NCBI GenBank assembly: GCA_041395105.1
Contig: JAWLBB010000001.1
Coordinates: 1,178,001-1,242,000, forward strand
Length of the DNA: 64,000 nucleotides
Origin: Opitutaceae bacterium
Lineage (GTDB): Bacteria > Verrucomicrobiota > Verrucomicrobiia > Opitutales > Opitutaceae
Reading direction: 5' to 3'
The position numbers were made by a program, and so were the translations under genes. Every line of letters starts with the position of its first letter. The stretch's first letter is position 1. Below are positions 16,369 through 25,660 of this stretch, one piece after another. The notes under the pieces are model-generated. The model saw nothing but the letters and a program-made list of their open reading frames with translations. It had not been told where the DNA came from and made no database searches.

Positions 16369-19281
16369 ATGTATGACCCGACGGCAAAACGGCAGCTCTG
16401 GTTGACCCAGGATTGGGAGGCCGCGTGGGCGGATGTGGTCAGGCCGTGGCTGAGCCGTGCCGGCGGCGTTTTCCCGGGGTATGTGGTTGTTCCAACCCGG
16501 GGACAGGCCCGAGCCCTCCGGCTCCGGATGGCTGGTGATGGAATTGTTTCCGTGGGGATCCGTTTTGTGACTCCGGGTTTGATCGGGCGATTGCCGGTCG
16601 CGGCTGGGAAGGCACAGGCGGTCGTCCCCGGGCGGGTGGTTCTGGAATTCGGCCTCAAGGCCTCGGTGGAAGCCTGTCTTGAGCGCAGCCCGGGAGATAC
16701 GGAAGAGGAGGGATTGTCCCAAAGCCTCCTGAGCCGCCCTTCCGGCGGAATCGACGACTGGGAGGATCTTCTTCGGGCCGGCCTGACTGAAGACGTCTTT
16801 CCACACCCCTTTGTCAGGAAGGTATTCCGGGAACTCCGACGATGGCTGGGACGGCAGGGGCTTACTCCGCCCTGCAGTGATCCGGTTATTGGTGACGGCG
16901 CTGAAGACGAGGGGGCGGGTATTCGAGCCTCCCGCGCCCTGATCTACGGTTTTTCCGCCGAGAATTGGAAGGACTGGCCCGATCTGGCCCGTCTGTCGGC
17001 GGGGATCGCCGAATTGACTGCGGTTGTCCCATTTCCGTCCTTCGAGGGAAAACCGCTCGAGGAAGACTGGGTGGCGCTGATGGAACGGATCGTGGGATCG
17101 GAAGGTTTGAGCCTTCCTGAACAGGAGGATCGACCAGCTGGTGATCTGGCCCGGGCGTGGGCATTGAATCGGTCCGGAGAGGAGGATTCCGCGGTCTTTG
17201 AGCGGACGACCGTCCTGATAGGGACGGATCCGCTGGCGGAGGTGGGCTTGATCTTCAATCAGTTGGTCAGCTGGCTGGCGGTGCCGGGGGCGCGCATCGC
17301 GGTGGTTTTCCCTTCGGTTTCACCGCTGGTGATGGACCTGGCCGAGAAGCTGGCCGGCGCCGGGATCCGCTTCTGCGATGAGATCGGGACGACGGGTTCC
17401 CCGTCTGGGGATACGGGCCTGCTTCGGGCGGTTCTCGCTTATCAGCGGGGCGGATGCCGTCTGGAGGATCTGTGGGTAGTGGCCCGGCGGCTACACAGTC
17501 ACGGTCACCTGGAACTCCGGGCGAGCGAGAGCCGGAACTGGATTGAGCGGGTCTTTGACGGGGCCCAATCCCATCGGGTTGAGGACGCCATCCGCGTGCC
17601 TGAGGCAATGGAGACGAGGGGCGGCGAGGAAATGGTGAACCTGGCCGGATCGCTGGGCATCTGGCCCGAACGTTTGTCGGTTGCCCGGGCGGTGCAGCTT
17701 CTCGACGAACTGGCGGCGCGATGGGGGATGGACGGACCCGAGAAAGTGAGCGGGGTGCGCGAGTTGATCGCCAAAGGGGATCTCCTTTATCCACGCGATG
17801 CGGTCATCGACCTGTTGAGTGGTTCCCTGCCGGAACGGGCGCCGCGCGAAGGGTTTGTCCGGGACGACTTTGCCCCGGTGGTGCTGACGACCCGGAAGCG
17901 GGCCATGGCGCAAGTCTGGACGCACGTGATTTTCGCGGCAAGCAACGCTGAGGCCTGGCCTGCCCCTTTGGAGGAGACGTTCTGGCTTTCCGACAGCGCC
18001 CGGCGCGAGATCAACCGGCGAGGATTGACGCCGGTGTTGCTGCCTCTGGTGGAGGATGCGTCCATTCTTGAACGTCTGGGCTGTCTCGATATCTGCAACA
18101 ACGCAGGAGAAGCGGTGGCGTTTTCCGCCTGCCTCCGGGTCAATGACGGGAGCGAGGCCGATCGGTCTCCCCATCCGTGGCTGGAGCGGATCCTCCTGAG
18201 AAGGAGCCGGATGAATGGAGGGCCTGAGGTCGGTCGGAAGAGCTGGACCGGATTGGCGCGAAGGCCGCGGGCGGATCCCTTCACCCCGGATGAAACGATT
18301 GAGCGGTGGGCGGAGATCTGGAGCGGGCGACGGAATCCGGCCCGGGCCTTTGATTCCTGGTCCTATTGCCCGGGTCCCGGCCTGATCGGGCAGCGGCGAT
18401 GGGCCGCGCGTCTCCTGGAGCGAGGTATTCAGGACCCGACCCTCCTTTGGTACGAGGGCGTGTTGCGTTTGCAACCGATCGATGAAGAGGCACTGGAACG
18501 TTCGCGCGCGAAGGAGCTTGGATTGCTTGCCCACCGCCTGATTGCACAGGCCCTGCGGGGTGACATCCCGGTCGGCTCGTTCTTCCCCAATCCGGGGGCC
18601 GAGGCCGTTTCGCGGAGGCTGGAGGAGGCATTGGCGACGTGGCGTCATTCGCGTCCCGACAATGCCTATTGGCAATCCTTCCAACTGGAGTTGGCCTCCC
18701 TTGCCCGTCGCCTTTTCGGCCGTGTGTCCGAGGGACTCGAGGGGTCTTGGCTGGGGGTTGAATATTCCCTGCCGCGCGGGACGGCAATACCGACCCGGTC
18801 GGGTCCACTGGAGGTGAGCGGGCGGCTTGATCTGGTGATTCTCGATCGGCCGGGGTGGGAGGATGCGACGGTCAAGATCGTTGATTTCAAGACGGGTGCG
18901 GATGAATCCCTCAGTGCGGACAAGATGGGACGGCGCGGCGCTGGGCTGCAATTGGGGGTCTATCTGAAGGCGGCGATGGAACTGGGCGCCGTTCATGCGG
19001 TGGTGCGGATGATCCATTCGGTCGAAGGGAAGGATTCGGAAATGACCGACACCTCCCTGGACGCCGTTCAACCGGCTTTCGATCGATTGGGCGGAATGAT
19101 CCTGAGCGGGCGTTTTGGCCCCCTGACGCCGGACCGAAGCCCGTATGGCCGGGCAGTAGCCCTCCCCATGGCCTGCGTGCCGGTTGAACACGCCATCCTG
19201 CAGGAAAAGTTCAATCTGACCTTTGCCGGACTGCTCGGTGAAATCTGCGGAGAAGGAGATGATGATGCATCGACCGGTTGA
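16369..19281 (+). CDS. addB: AddB-like helicase/nuclease subunit with PD-(D/E)XK domain
   Basis: A 970-residue protein that pairs with the downstream AddA-like helicase for double-strand-break processing. The C-terminal RecB-like nuclease motif reads VKIVDFKTGADE with a Q-x-x-x-Y equivalent in GAGLQLGVYL. The N-terminal half resembles an inactivated superfamily 1 helicase: VVVPTRGQARALRLRM in place of a Walker A. The four cysteines of the iron-sulfur staple of Bacillus AddB are not evident (single Cys in WSYCPG and MACVPV). Start at 16369 avoids an implausible extension. The stop overlaps the addA start in TTGA. Confidence 0.82.
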   Translation: MYDPTAKRQLWLTQDWEAAWADVVRPWLSRAGGVFPGYVVVPTRGQARALRLRMAGDGIVSVGIRFVTPGLIGRLPVAAGKAQAVVPGRVVLEFGLKASVEACLERSPGDTEEEGLSQSLLSRPSGGIDDWEDLLRAGLTEDVFPHPFVRKVFRELRRWLGRQGLTPPCSDPVIGDGAEDEGAGIRASRALIYGFSAENWKDWPDLARLSAGIAELTAVVPFPSFEGKPLEEDWVALMERIVGSEGLSLPEQEDRPAGDLARAWALNRSGEEDSAVFERTTVLIGTDPLAEVGLIFNQLVSWLAVPGARIAVVFPSVSPLVMDLAEKLAGAGIRFCDEIGTTGSPSGDTGLLRAVLAYQRGGCRLEDLWVVARRLHSHGHLELRASESRNWIERVFDGAQSHRVEDAIRVPEAMETRGGEEMVNLAGSLGIWPERLSVARAVQLLDELAARWGMDGPEKVSGVRELIAKGDLLYPRDAVIDLLSGSLPERAPREGFVRDDFAPVVLTTRKRAMAQVWTHVIFAASNAEAWPAPLEETFWLSDSARREINRRGLTPVLLPLVEDASILERLGCLDICNNAGEAVAFSACLRVNDGSEADRSPHPWLERILLRRSRMNGGPEVGRKSWTGLARRPRADPFTPDETIERWAEIWSGRRNPARAFDSWSYCPGPGLIGQRRWAARLLERGIQDPTLLWYEGVLRLQPIDEEALERSRAKELGLLAHRLIAQALRGDIPVGSFFPNPGAEAVSRRLEEALATWRHSRPDNAYWQSFQLELASLARRLFGRVSEGLEGSWLGVEYSLPRGTAIPTRSGPLEVSGRLDLVILDRPGWEDATVKIVDFKTGADESLSADKMGRRGAGLQLGVYLKAAMELGAVHAVVRMIHSVEGKDSEMTDTSLDAVQPAFDRLGGMILSGRFGPLTPDRSPYGRAVALPMACVPVEHAILQEKFNLTFAGLLGEICGEGDDDASTG

Positions 19282-22200
19282 TCAGGCTGCCCGGCAACGG
19301 TTTGCCGAGTGAGCTGGACCGCAATTTCGCGATTAACGCCAACGCGGGTTCGGGCAAGACGACCGCCATAGCCGAGCGACTGGCCGGTTTGACGCTGGTC
19401 GAGGGGGCCGGTGAGATTCTTTCGAAGACCGTGGTGGTGACATTCACCCGGAAGGCGGCACTGGAGATCCGGCAGAAGGCTCGCCTTTCATTGATGGAGA
19501 AGCTGACCAAGGAAGGCGGTCATCATGAAGGGGCTCTCGAGGATCTGGGTCGGGCCTTCTTCGGCACGATCCACAGTTTCTGCCTCTTGCTGGCCCGGCG
19601 TTACGGGCAACCGCTGGGCGTGGACCTGGATCCGGAGGTGGTCGAGGATGCGACCGACGCGACTCTCTGGGAGGGATTCCTCGAGAGTGATCCCATGCAT
19701 TTCCAGTCGGTCGGGGAGGAGGCCCTCCGGACCTTTCTTCGGTTCCGGCCGCTCAACACGATCTTCGATCTGGCCCAGATCCTTTCCGTCCGATCGTCAC
19801 GCCGATTGATGCAATGTGGCATGGTGCCGGAGAGGCCGGAGCCGGATTGGACGGAGCTGGCTTCATTGCTCGAGCGGAAGCCGTCGCGCAAGGGAGTCTC
19901 CGCCCGAAATCTCGAGGCCAGCCAGAGGGCTCTTGGGCAGTGGGCAAAGGCCTTCCGCGAAGAAAGGGAATTCCTCCCGCTGATCAAGCCGTTCGGCACG
20001 GCCAACGGAGTGGTGGAGTCCTACGATGGCTTCTTCAAGCCGATCAAGGACTGGTGCGCCCGGGTTGCCGGGTTGCTGGCCGCCGAACTGGCTGACCGAT
20101 ACCGCCTCCATCGGGTGGAGCGACGGGTCCAGAGCTACGACGACCAAATCGAACTCGCCCTGCGCCTGATTGAACACCCGGAAATGCTCGATCGGATCCG
20201 TCGGGACGGCTATCGGATTCTCCTGGACGAAGCGCAGGACACCGATCCCGCCCAGTTCAGTGTCCTCGTGGAGATCACCCGGGCTCCGGGCGCGCTGCCG
20301 GGCTCCTGGCCGGGAGAAGGCGCTCCGCCTGAGGCCGGACGCTTCTGCATGGTGGGAGATGCCCAGCAATCGATATACGGGGGCCGGGCCGACATCCGCA
20401 ACTACCGGCGGCACCTCGAGGCGATGCGGACGGGGCAGGGCAATGAAGTCCTGGATTTCGGCGTGACCTTCCGACTTCCCGAGAGGCTGATTGACTTCAT
20501 GAACGGGGTGGTCGCCCCCGGATTTGCACCGACCATTCCCCACAACCAGTCCCTCGATGGCGATTGCCTGCAGGTGGCCTATCTGGGGCTTTCGCCCCGA
20601 CCCGCGGTGGCTCCCGGTGCGGTCAGCCGCTTTTCGTATCCAGTTATCAGTGACGGAAGGGTGGGGGACCGGCTGAAGAAGGAGGTGGACGCGCTGGCCG
20701 ATCTGCTGATCCGGCTCGGACCCGAAGGCGTCGGGGTGGACGACTGGTCGCAGGTCTGCCTGCTCGCACCGCGTCGCCAATGGCTGGAGACAGCGAGGGA
20801 GTCGTTGACCCGGGCGGGCCTCCCGGTTTCGTTGCAGACCCGGGCCAGCCGAAACGGCGATCGTCCGGCCTATGCCTGGGTGGCGGGATTGCTGGCAATC
20901 GTGGTCGACCCGGAGAACGGTTTTGAGTGGGCGGGGGTTCTCCGTGAGATCTTTGGCATCGGGGATGGGGAAATCGCGGGTGTGATGTCGGGGGCGGCCG
21001 TGGATTTCAGCCCGCCGGAAGAGTATCCGGAAGGGATCCGGGATGCGATCGGCCGGATCCGGCCTTTTATCCTGAAGTGCGATGAACCGGGGATTGAACC
21101 GGTCCGGTTTCTCGACGGGCTGATCGAGGCCTGCCGTTTGAAGGAACGCCTTGCGGTGATCGGAGAGAGTGTTGGGGGGATGGAGGATCTGGAGGCGATC
21201 CGGCTGATCGCGGGCGGGATCTCCGAGGACGGGGGCGGAGTGCGGGATCTGCAGACGCGCCTGGTGTCTGAGGTGAAGAACGAGACGCCGTCCGGGCAGT
21301 CGGGCCGCGGCATGCTCAACCTGGTGACCTGCCACTCGGGAAAGGGTCTCGAGTGGCCGGTGGTCATACCGATCGGTCTCTGGCGGGAGTTGAGGCGGCC
21401 GGTCGAGTCGGGGTTTGCCCTGATCGAGGACGCGGGAGGATCCCGGGTCTATTTCGACCCCGCCGGTGTGCCGGGAGAAACGACGGATTCGCGAACGAGG
21501 GAGCTGACGCGCGAATACATGAGGCTCCTTTACGTGACGCTGACCCGAGCCAGTCGGCACTTGCTTCTGCCATTGCCCGAAGACATGGCCGGAGAGGAAG
21601 GCAGCTTTCTCTCCATCTGGGCGGGTGGGGAGCCGGATCGGTTGGTTTCGGACCTGAAGCGTCTTCCGGAGGTCGAGGATGTGACCTGGGAGGACCGCCG
21701 CGACCGGAAGCCATCGGACCTTGTCGAGGTCGGCATTCCCTTTGAACCGATTGCGGTTGAGGCCGTCGTCCGGGCGAGGGAAGTGGCCGGGGCTGCTCCC
21801 CGGAGGTTGCTGCCGCATGAGCTGGCGGTGGCTCACGATGAGGTCCGCCGCCTGCTTCATGAATCGGGTCCGACCGAAACGATGGAACCAGGCGAGGGAG
21901 GGGATCCGGTCGACTACGGGCTCTGGTGGCATGAGACCATGGAATTTCTGCCTTGGGGCGGCGATTGTGCGACCATCGATCATTATCTCGAGGAACGGCT
22001 GCAGGCGGTTTCCGGGGAGTCCTTCGGGGTGCGTGCCCGCCGGGAGGTCGACCTGCTCCTGGCCAGCGAGCTGTGGACCATCCTGCAGAGGCCCGGTGTG
22101 ACCATTCACACGGAGGTGGCTGTCTTTGTCCCCGGGGAAGACCGGGGTTGGATCGACGGGATCCTTGATTTTCTGGCTCTTCAGGACGGGGCGGAGGCTG

Positions 22201-22400
22201 ATCTGGTCATCGATTGGAAGACCAATCGAAGACGACGGGGCGAAGATGACCAGGCCCTGCTCGATCGATTGGGTGCCACCTATGCGCCGCAGCTGGCCGC
22301 CTATTCGCGGGCAATTGGTCGGGGGTTGCGCCGCGGTTCTCCAAGGGCCCTGGTCTATTCAACGGTGCTGGGCAGGGCGGTGGAGACGACGCCGGATTGA
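19278..22400 (+). CDS. addA: AddA-like UvrD/RecB helicase-nuclease subunit
   Basis: A 1040-residue superfamily 1A helicase. Motif I is [17 protein letters not shown], motif [17 protein letters not shown], motif [16 protein letters not shown], motif V region [10 protein letters not shown] and motif [15 protein letters not shown]. The C-terminus has its own PD-(D/E)XK nuclease motif [15 protein letters not shown]. With AddB it would resect DNA ends for RecA. The only start upstream of motif I that fits is TTG at 19278, overlapping the addB stop by 4 nt, so translation is coupled. Confidence 0.88.
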
Positions 22401-22415
22401 ACTCCGCCGACGGCG

Positions 22416-22469
22416 TGACAGGCCGGTGGCGGCTCACTGTCAGATTATCCTTTACAGCGTCGGCGCTGT
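22416..22469. other. Two weak hairpins after addA
   Basis: Stems tgacag/ctgtca (22416-22421, 22437-22442) and acagcg/cgctgt (22454-22459, 22464-22469) lie between addA and the small basic gene. No T-run follows, so termination is uncertain. Confidence 0.3.
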
Positions 22470-22512
22470 GACCCAGCTTGCCTGTTTTTCTCAAAATTCC
22501 GGACCTCAATCT

Positions 22513-22614
22513 ATGGGCAATCTGAAGAAAAAGCGCCGCCTCAAGATGTCGAAGCACAAACGCCGCAAGCGTTTGAAGTCGAATCGACACAAGAAGCGGA
22601 CTTGGCAGAGGTAA
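22513..22614 (+). CDS. Tiny basic AURKAIP1/COX24-like protein
   Basis: A 33-residue protein, over half lysine and arginine: it opens [20 protein letters not shown] and ends TWQR. The pattern K-M-(S/A)-K-H-K-R-R-K-R-x-(K/R)-x-N-R-H-K-K is that of the AURKAIP1/COX24 (mitochondrial mS38-like) family, which in Bacteroidota and Verrucomicrobiota occurs as free peptides of about this length and is thought to be ribosomal. The start ATG at 22513 is close to the top of its own transcript. It is unlikely to be random, given the family match. Function in translation is inferred. Confidence 0.85.
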
Positions 22615-22981
22615 GCGTTCCTCAGGAACGATGGTCCGTCGTGGACGGATCGCTGCTGGAATTTCATTGAGAGCGGGCCGCCCCGGCTTCTCAGCCGGGT
22701 GGGTCGCGCCTGCCTGACAGCTTTCTGTCTGGGGGTGCCTGTCATCGGACGGGCCTGTCGGCGGGCCTTCATCTGCCTGGCCACTTGGCTGCGGGGATGA
22801 GGGACTCTCCCCATGTCTGCGTGACGGTGGAGGAAACTACTCAGGGCATTGCGGATGTCCTGAAAAAGACACAGCACCCTTCCCGAAAACCCGTTCAACC
22901 TTTCGAACACGGAGCCGATAGACACTTCGAAACGCCAAATAGCTCGGGATAACCCTGAGTCCGGCATCGGGTTTATTGCGG
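22615..22981 (+). other. Long structured non-coding stretch before the pilus genes
   Basis: These 367 bases hold no convincing gene. They contain hairpins such as gttcct/aggaac (22617-22629), cccggct...agccggg around 22682-22697, and tgacag...ctgtca around 22715-22744. It could be a 5' leader of the pilM operon, a small RNA, or the terminator area of the preceding small gene. I recognise no Rfam-type consensus. Confidence 0.35.
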
Positions 22982-24016
22982 ATGATATCGTCGAAAGGCA
23001 AAGGCATCTTTTTGGAACTGAACGAACAGTCGCTGTTCGTTGCCCGAACCAGTGGCTTCAACCCGCCTCTGACCATCGAAAGCGTGAGGGAATTCTCCCT
23101 GGATGATCGTGCGGTGCTGGCGGATGAGTTCCGGCAGTTCGCGGGAACCCGTCAGGGGGCCTATGTGGCTTCGCGCTGCGGGGTGTTTCCGAAGGGCCGG
23201 GTTGTCTCGAGGACAAGCCTCGATCCGAAGAAAGCCCGGGAGTCCACCTACCTGCAGGATCTGCTTGCTTCGCAGCTGAAGATCGATCTCAAGGAATTCC
23301 TTCTCTATCTCCTGGCTGCGGCCGACGGATCGGATTCCGGAGGTGATCGGGGCCTTCCAAGGGAAGCGATCGTCTGCGGAGCGCCTCAGACGGAGATTCA
23401 GTCGATCCAGGACAGTCTCCTGGAAGTCGGAGTGTTTCCCGACCGGCTGGAACTGGGAACCGTGGCCAGCCTGGGCGGCATCATCCATTATTTGAAGTGC
23501 CAGAGCGAAGCGCCGCCGACCCTTGTGCTGGAGATCAGCGCGGACACCACAAATGTCTTCGTGGTCAACAAGGACGGCGTCGATATTTCGCGGCCGGTCG
23601 CCTACGGCATCTCGTCCATGATCCCGGTCATTCAGAAGGAGCTCGGATTGAAGGACGAGGAATCCGCCCGCCGACTCTTCTACTCCAACAGTTTCGACTT
23701 CACCGGCCTTGGCCCACAGCTCATCAAGAAGCTGGTGCGTGAACTCCAGGCCTCGGTCGGCTTCTATGAAGTCCAGACCGGCCAAACAATCGGGCAGCTC
23801 TATTGTGCCCACCTGCCGGCCAAGCTGGCCTGGCTCCAGAAGACCGTCTCCGACATGCTTGGAGTCAGGGTCCTGACCATGGACTTCAGGAGCTGGCTCA
23901 AAGAACTGGGAATAACCCTGGCCAGCACGGTGGAAGAGGAAAACGTCGACTCAACCTGGCTCGGATTGATCAGCCTGATGGGCGACTTCACCCCGGAAGT
24001 GGATGAAAAGAACTAA
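22982..24016 (+). CDS. pilM: PilM-like actin-fold pilus assembly protein
   Basis: A 344-residue cytoplasmic protein of the PilM/FtsA actin-like fold. Recognisable parts: GIFLELNEQSLFVAR at the first phosphate loop, PREAIVCGAPQTEIQ, TLVLEISADTTNVFVVNKDG (second phosphate loop) and GISSMIPVIQKELGL. It starts a cluster of five genes that ends in a secretin, the standard pilMNOPQ order of the type IV pilus alignment complex. PilM binds the PilN N-terminus. ATG at 22982 was preferred over a TTG two codons earlier. Divergence from proteobacterial PilM is large, so the name rests mostly on fold features and gene order. Confidence 0.8.
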   Translation: MISSKGKGIFLELNEQSLFVARTSGFNPPLTIESVREFSLDDRAVLADEFRQFAGTRQGAYVASRCGVFPKGRVVSRTSLDPKKARESTYLQDLLASQLKIDLKEFLLYLLAAADGSDSGGDRGLPREAIVCGAPQTEIQSIQDSLLEVGVFPDRLELGTVASLGGIIHYLKCQSEAPPTLVLEISADTTNVFVVNKDGVDISRPVAYGISSMIPVIQKELGLKDEESARRLFYSNSFDFTGLGPQLIKKLVRELQASVGFYEVQTGQTIGQLYCAHLPAKLAWLQKTVSDMLGVRVLTMDFRSWLKELGITLASTVEEENVDSTWLGLISLMGDFTPEVDEKN

Positions 24017-24617
24017 GAAAGAAGCCGTCACCGCCCAGCCCAACTGGCATCCCAATTTCCGGATCGCGGACTCGCTGCCCGACCTGAAGGTGGTCCGTAC
24101 GGATTTCTTCATCAATGCGATCAGTCTCTCGCTCGCGGCGATTGCCGTATTCTTTCTGGCGATACGCGAGTACAAGCTGATGAATCTGAGAAACGAAATT
24201 GCGCTCTGGGAGGAAAAGATCGAAGCCGGCCGGGCGGAGAACCTCGCCTTCATCAAGCTCAGCGCCGAGTTCAAGAAAGAGGCGGCCAAGTTTCAGGAGG
24301 TCCGCGATTTTGCCGCGACCGACCTTGTGGTCACGGAATTCCTTGAGAGCCTCGGGCCGACCATCCCGGAAGGGCTCGATCTGGATTCGATGGCCTTCGG
24401 AGACGAGCGGGTGGTCATCCGCGGCACCATCCTCGGCAACTCCGAGACGGCCAGTATAGCCCTCTCCGATTACCTGGACATCCTGCGGGAGCACCCGGGA
24501 ATCGGACCGAAGTTCTCCGACATCTCGCTGACGACACTCGTCCGGGACGCGCGGAGCGAAGCCCTCAGCTTTGAGATCGTTCTCCAGCGCAACGTCAGAA
24601 AGGGAGCTGCGTCATGA
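24003..24617 (+). CDS. pilN: PilN-like inner-membrane alignment protein
   Basis: A 204-residue bitopic protein: a short cytoplasmic N-terminus (about 40 residues, with PNFRIADSLPD, the likely PilM contact), one membrane segment at about residues 42-57 (ISLSLAAIAVFFLAI), a coiled-coil region (EYKLMNLRNEIALWEEKIEA) and a ferredoxin-like periplasmic domain. The start overlaps the pilM stop by 14 nt and its own stop overlaps the next gene by 4 nt. It belongs to the type IV pilus or type II secretion assembly platform; sequence alone does not separate them. Confidence 0.72.
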   Translation: MKRTKKEAVTAQPNWHPNFRIADSLPDLKVVRTDFFINAISLSLAAIAVFFLAIREYKLMNLRNEIALWEEKIEAGRAENLAFIKLSAEFKKEAAKFQEVRDFAATDLVVTEFLESLGPTIPEGLDLDSMAFGDERVVIRGTILGNSETASIALSDYLDILREHPGIGPKFSDISLTTLVRDARSEALSFEIVLQRNVRKGAAS

Positions 24618-25168
24618 AGACCCAAGACCTCGTCGCTTTTCTCAAGAATTACCCGATTCCCTGCGTGTCGGGGGTGATCGTGATTCTCGTCCTGTTGACG
24701 TCCTATTTCCGCATGAACGTGGCCCCGGAGCTGGAAGGCCGCTACCAGACTGTGTCGGCCGAAGGCGAGATTCTGATGAAGAATCTGGTGAATGGGTCCG
24801 GCCTGGAGGAACACGTCGCGACGATCAAGGAGAAGTCGGCCGAACTCGAGTCGCGCCTGGTCCGGCCGGCCGAGTTGGCAAAGAATCTCCAGTATTTCTA
24901 CCGCCTGGAAGGGGAGACCGGGGCCAAGCTCGGCGAACTGCGCCAGGTGCCTCCGACGAATATCGGCAGCGCGAAAGGATCATTCCAGCCGGTTGAGTAC
25001 TCGCTGGTGGTGACCGCGGATTTCCCGGTCCTCCTCGATTACATGCACCGGTTGGAAAACGGGTCGTGTTATTACCGGATGAAGAATTTCTCCCTGCAGC
25101 ACAGTCGGGAAAGCACCCGGCGCCTGCTGGTCATGGCGATGAACATTGAACTGCTCGGAACGAAATGA
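24614..25168 (+). CDS. pilO: PilO-like inner-membrane alignment protein
   Basis: A 184-residue protein with one membrane segment (about residues 14-33, IPCVSGVIVILVLLTSYF), a coiled coil (ATIKEKSAELESRLVRPAEL) and a periplasmic ferredoxin-like domain with FPVLLDYMHRLENGSCYYRM, similar in layout to PilO. It would pair with the PilN-like protein. It overlaps pilN and the next gene by 4 nt on each side, indicating strict co-translation. Confidence 0.7.
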   Translation: MKTQDLVAFLKNYPIPCVSGVIVILVLLTSYFRMNVAPELEGRYQTVSAEGEILMKNLVNGSGLEEHVATIKEKSAELESRLVRPAELAKNLQYFYRLEGETGAKLGELRQVPPTNIGSAKGSFQPVEYSLVVTADFPVLLDYMHRLENGSCYYRMKNFSLQHSRESTRRLLVMAMNIELLGTK

Positions 25169-25650
25169 AGTCACCCATCAAATCGATCGTTGCGGCGGCC
25201 GGCCTGCTCCTGGTCCATGGGGCGCCGGCACAGACGACGGGCACGGTCATCTCGGTGAAGGACCGGACCGATACCCTTGAACTGGCCGATCAGCTGCTTT
25301 CAACCAAGCCGAACACCTTCGCGGAGGCCATCGCGGTGGCCCGTGATCCTTTCGAGGTGATGATGGCGCAGGCTGTGGTTTCGGATATGCCGGTCGAGAC
25401 GGTGGCCGCAGCGCCCCGCTACAATGACCGTCAGATCCTTGAGGCGATCGGCCCTCGGGTGGATCCGACCGGGTCAGTCCGGATAGGCGACACCGATTAT
25501 CTCCTTTTTGGACAAAAGAGGCTCAAGGTGGGAGAGAAGCTTACGATTACCTATGAAGGTTCAGTCTACGCCGTCGAGATCACCTCGATCGAACGGAACA
25601 ATTTCAGGATACGCCTGAACAGCGAAGAGCTAGTCAGACCAATCAAATAA
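25165..25650 (+). CDS. Secreted PilP-position protein
   Basis: A 161-residue protein with a signal peptide (MKSPIKSIVAAAGLLLVHGA, cleavage after APA). No lipobox is present, unlike classical PilP lipoprotein. The C-terminal part (about residues 95-160: VRIGDTDYLLFGQKRLKVGE, then FRIRLNSEELV) is a small beta domain. In position it corresponds to PilP, which links PilN/PilO to the secretin. It overlaps the PilO-like gene by 4 nt and precedes the secretin by 10 nt. Function is inferred from position. Confidence 0.6.
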   Translation: MKSPIKSIVAAAGLLLVHGAPAQTTGTVISVKDRTDTLELADQLLSTKPNTFAEAIAVARDPFEVMMAQAVVSDMPVETVAAAPRYNDRQILEAIGPRVDPTGSVRIGDTDYLLFGQKRLKVGEKLTITYEGSVYAVEITSIERNNFRIRLNSEELVRPIK

Positions 25651-25660
25651 AGGGATTGCT

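Noticed and set aside
15508..16806. Long minus-strand open frame opposite the pseudouridine synthase and addB
   Set aside because: It has no family motif and mirrors the codon pattern of the plus-strand genes; GC-rich coding DNA often leaves such antisense frames open.
17491..19191. 566-codon minus-strand open frame inside addB
   Set aside because: Antisense shadow of the nuclease gene, rich in Arg/Pro/His with no recognised domain.
19863..22109. 748-codon minus-strand open frame inside addA
   Set aside because: Antisense of a gene with intact helicase motifs; no motif of its own.
16369..22400. AddA/AddB pair as a defence system (for example a Gabija- or RecBCD-like antiphage unit)
   Set aside because: Motif order and sizes are those of ordinary recombination AddAB proteins, and no defence genes flank them.
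22630..22830. RNase P RNA, 6S RNA or a cobalamin/preQ1 riboswitch
   Set aside because: I looked for conserved cores (such as gaggaaagtc-type P RNA sequence or B12 box) and found only chance-like partial matches.
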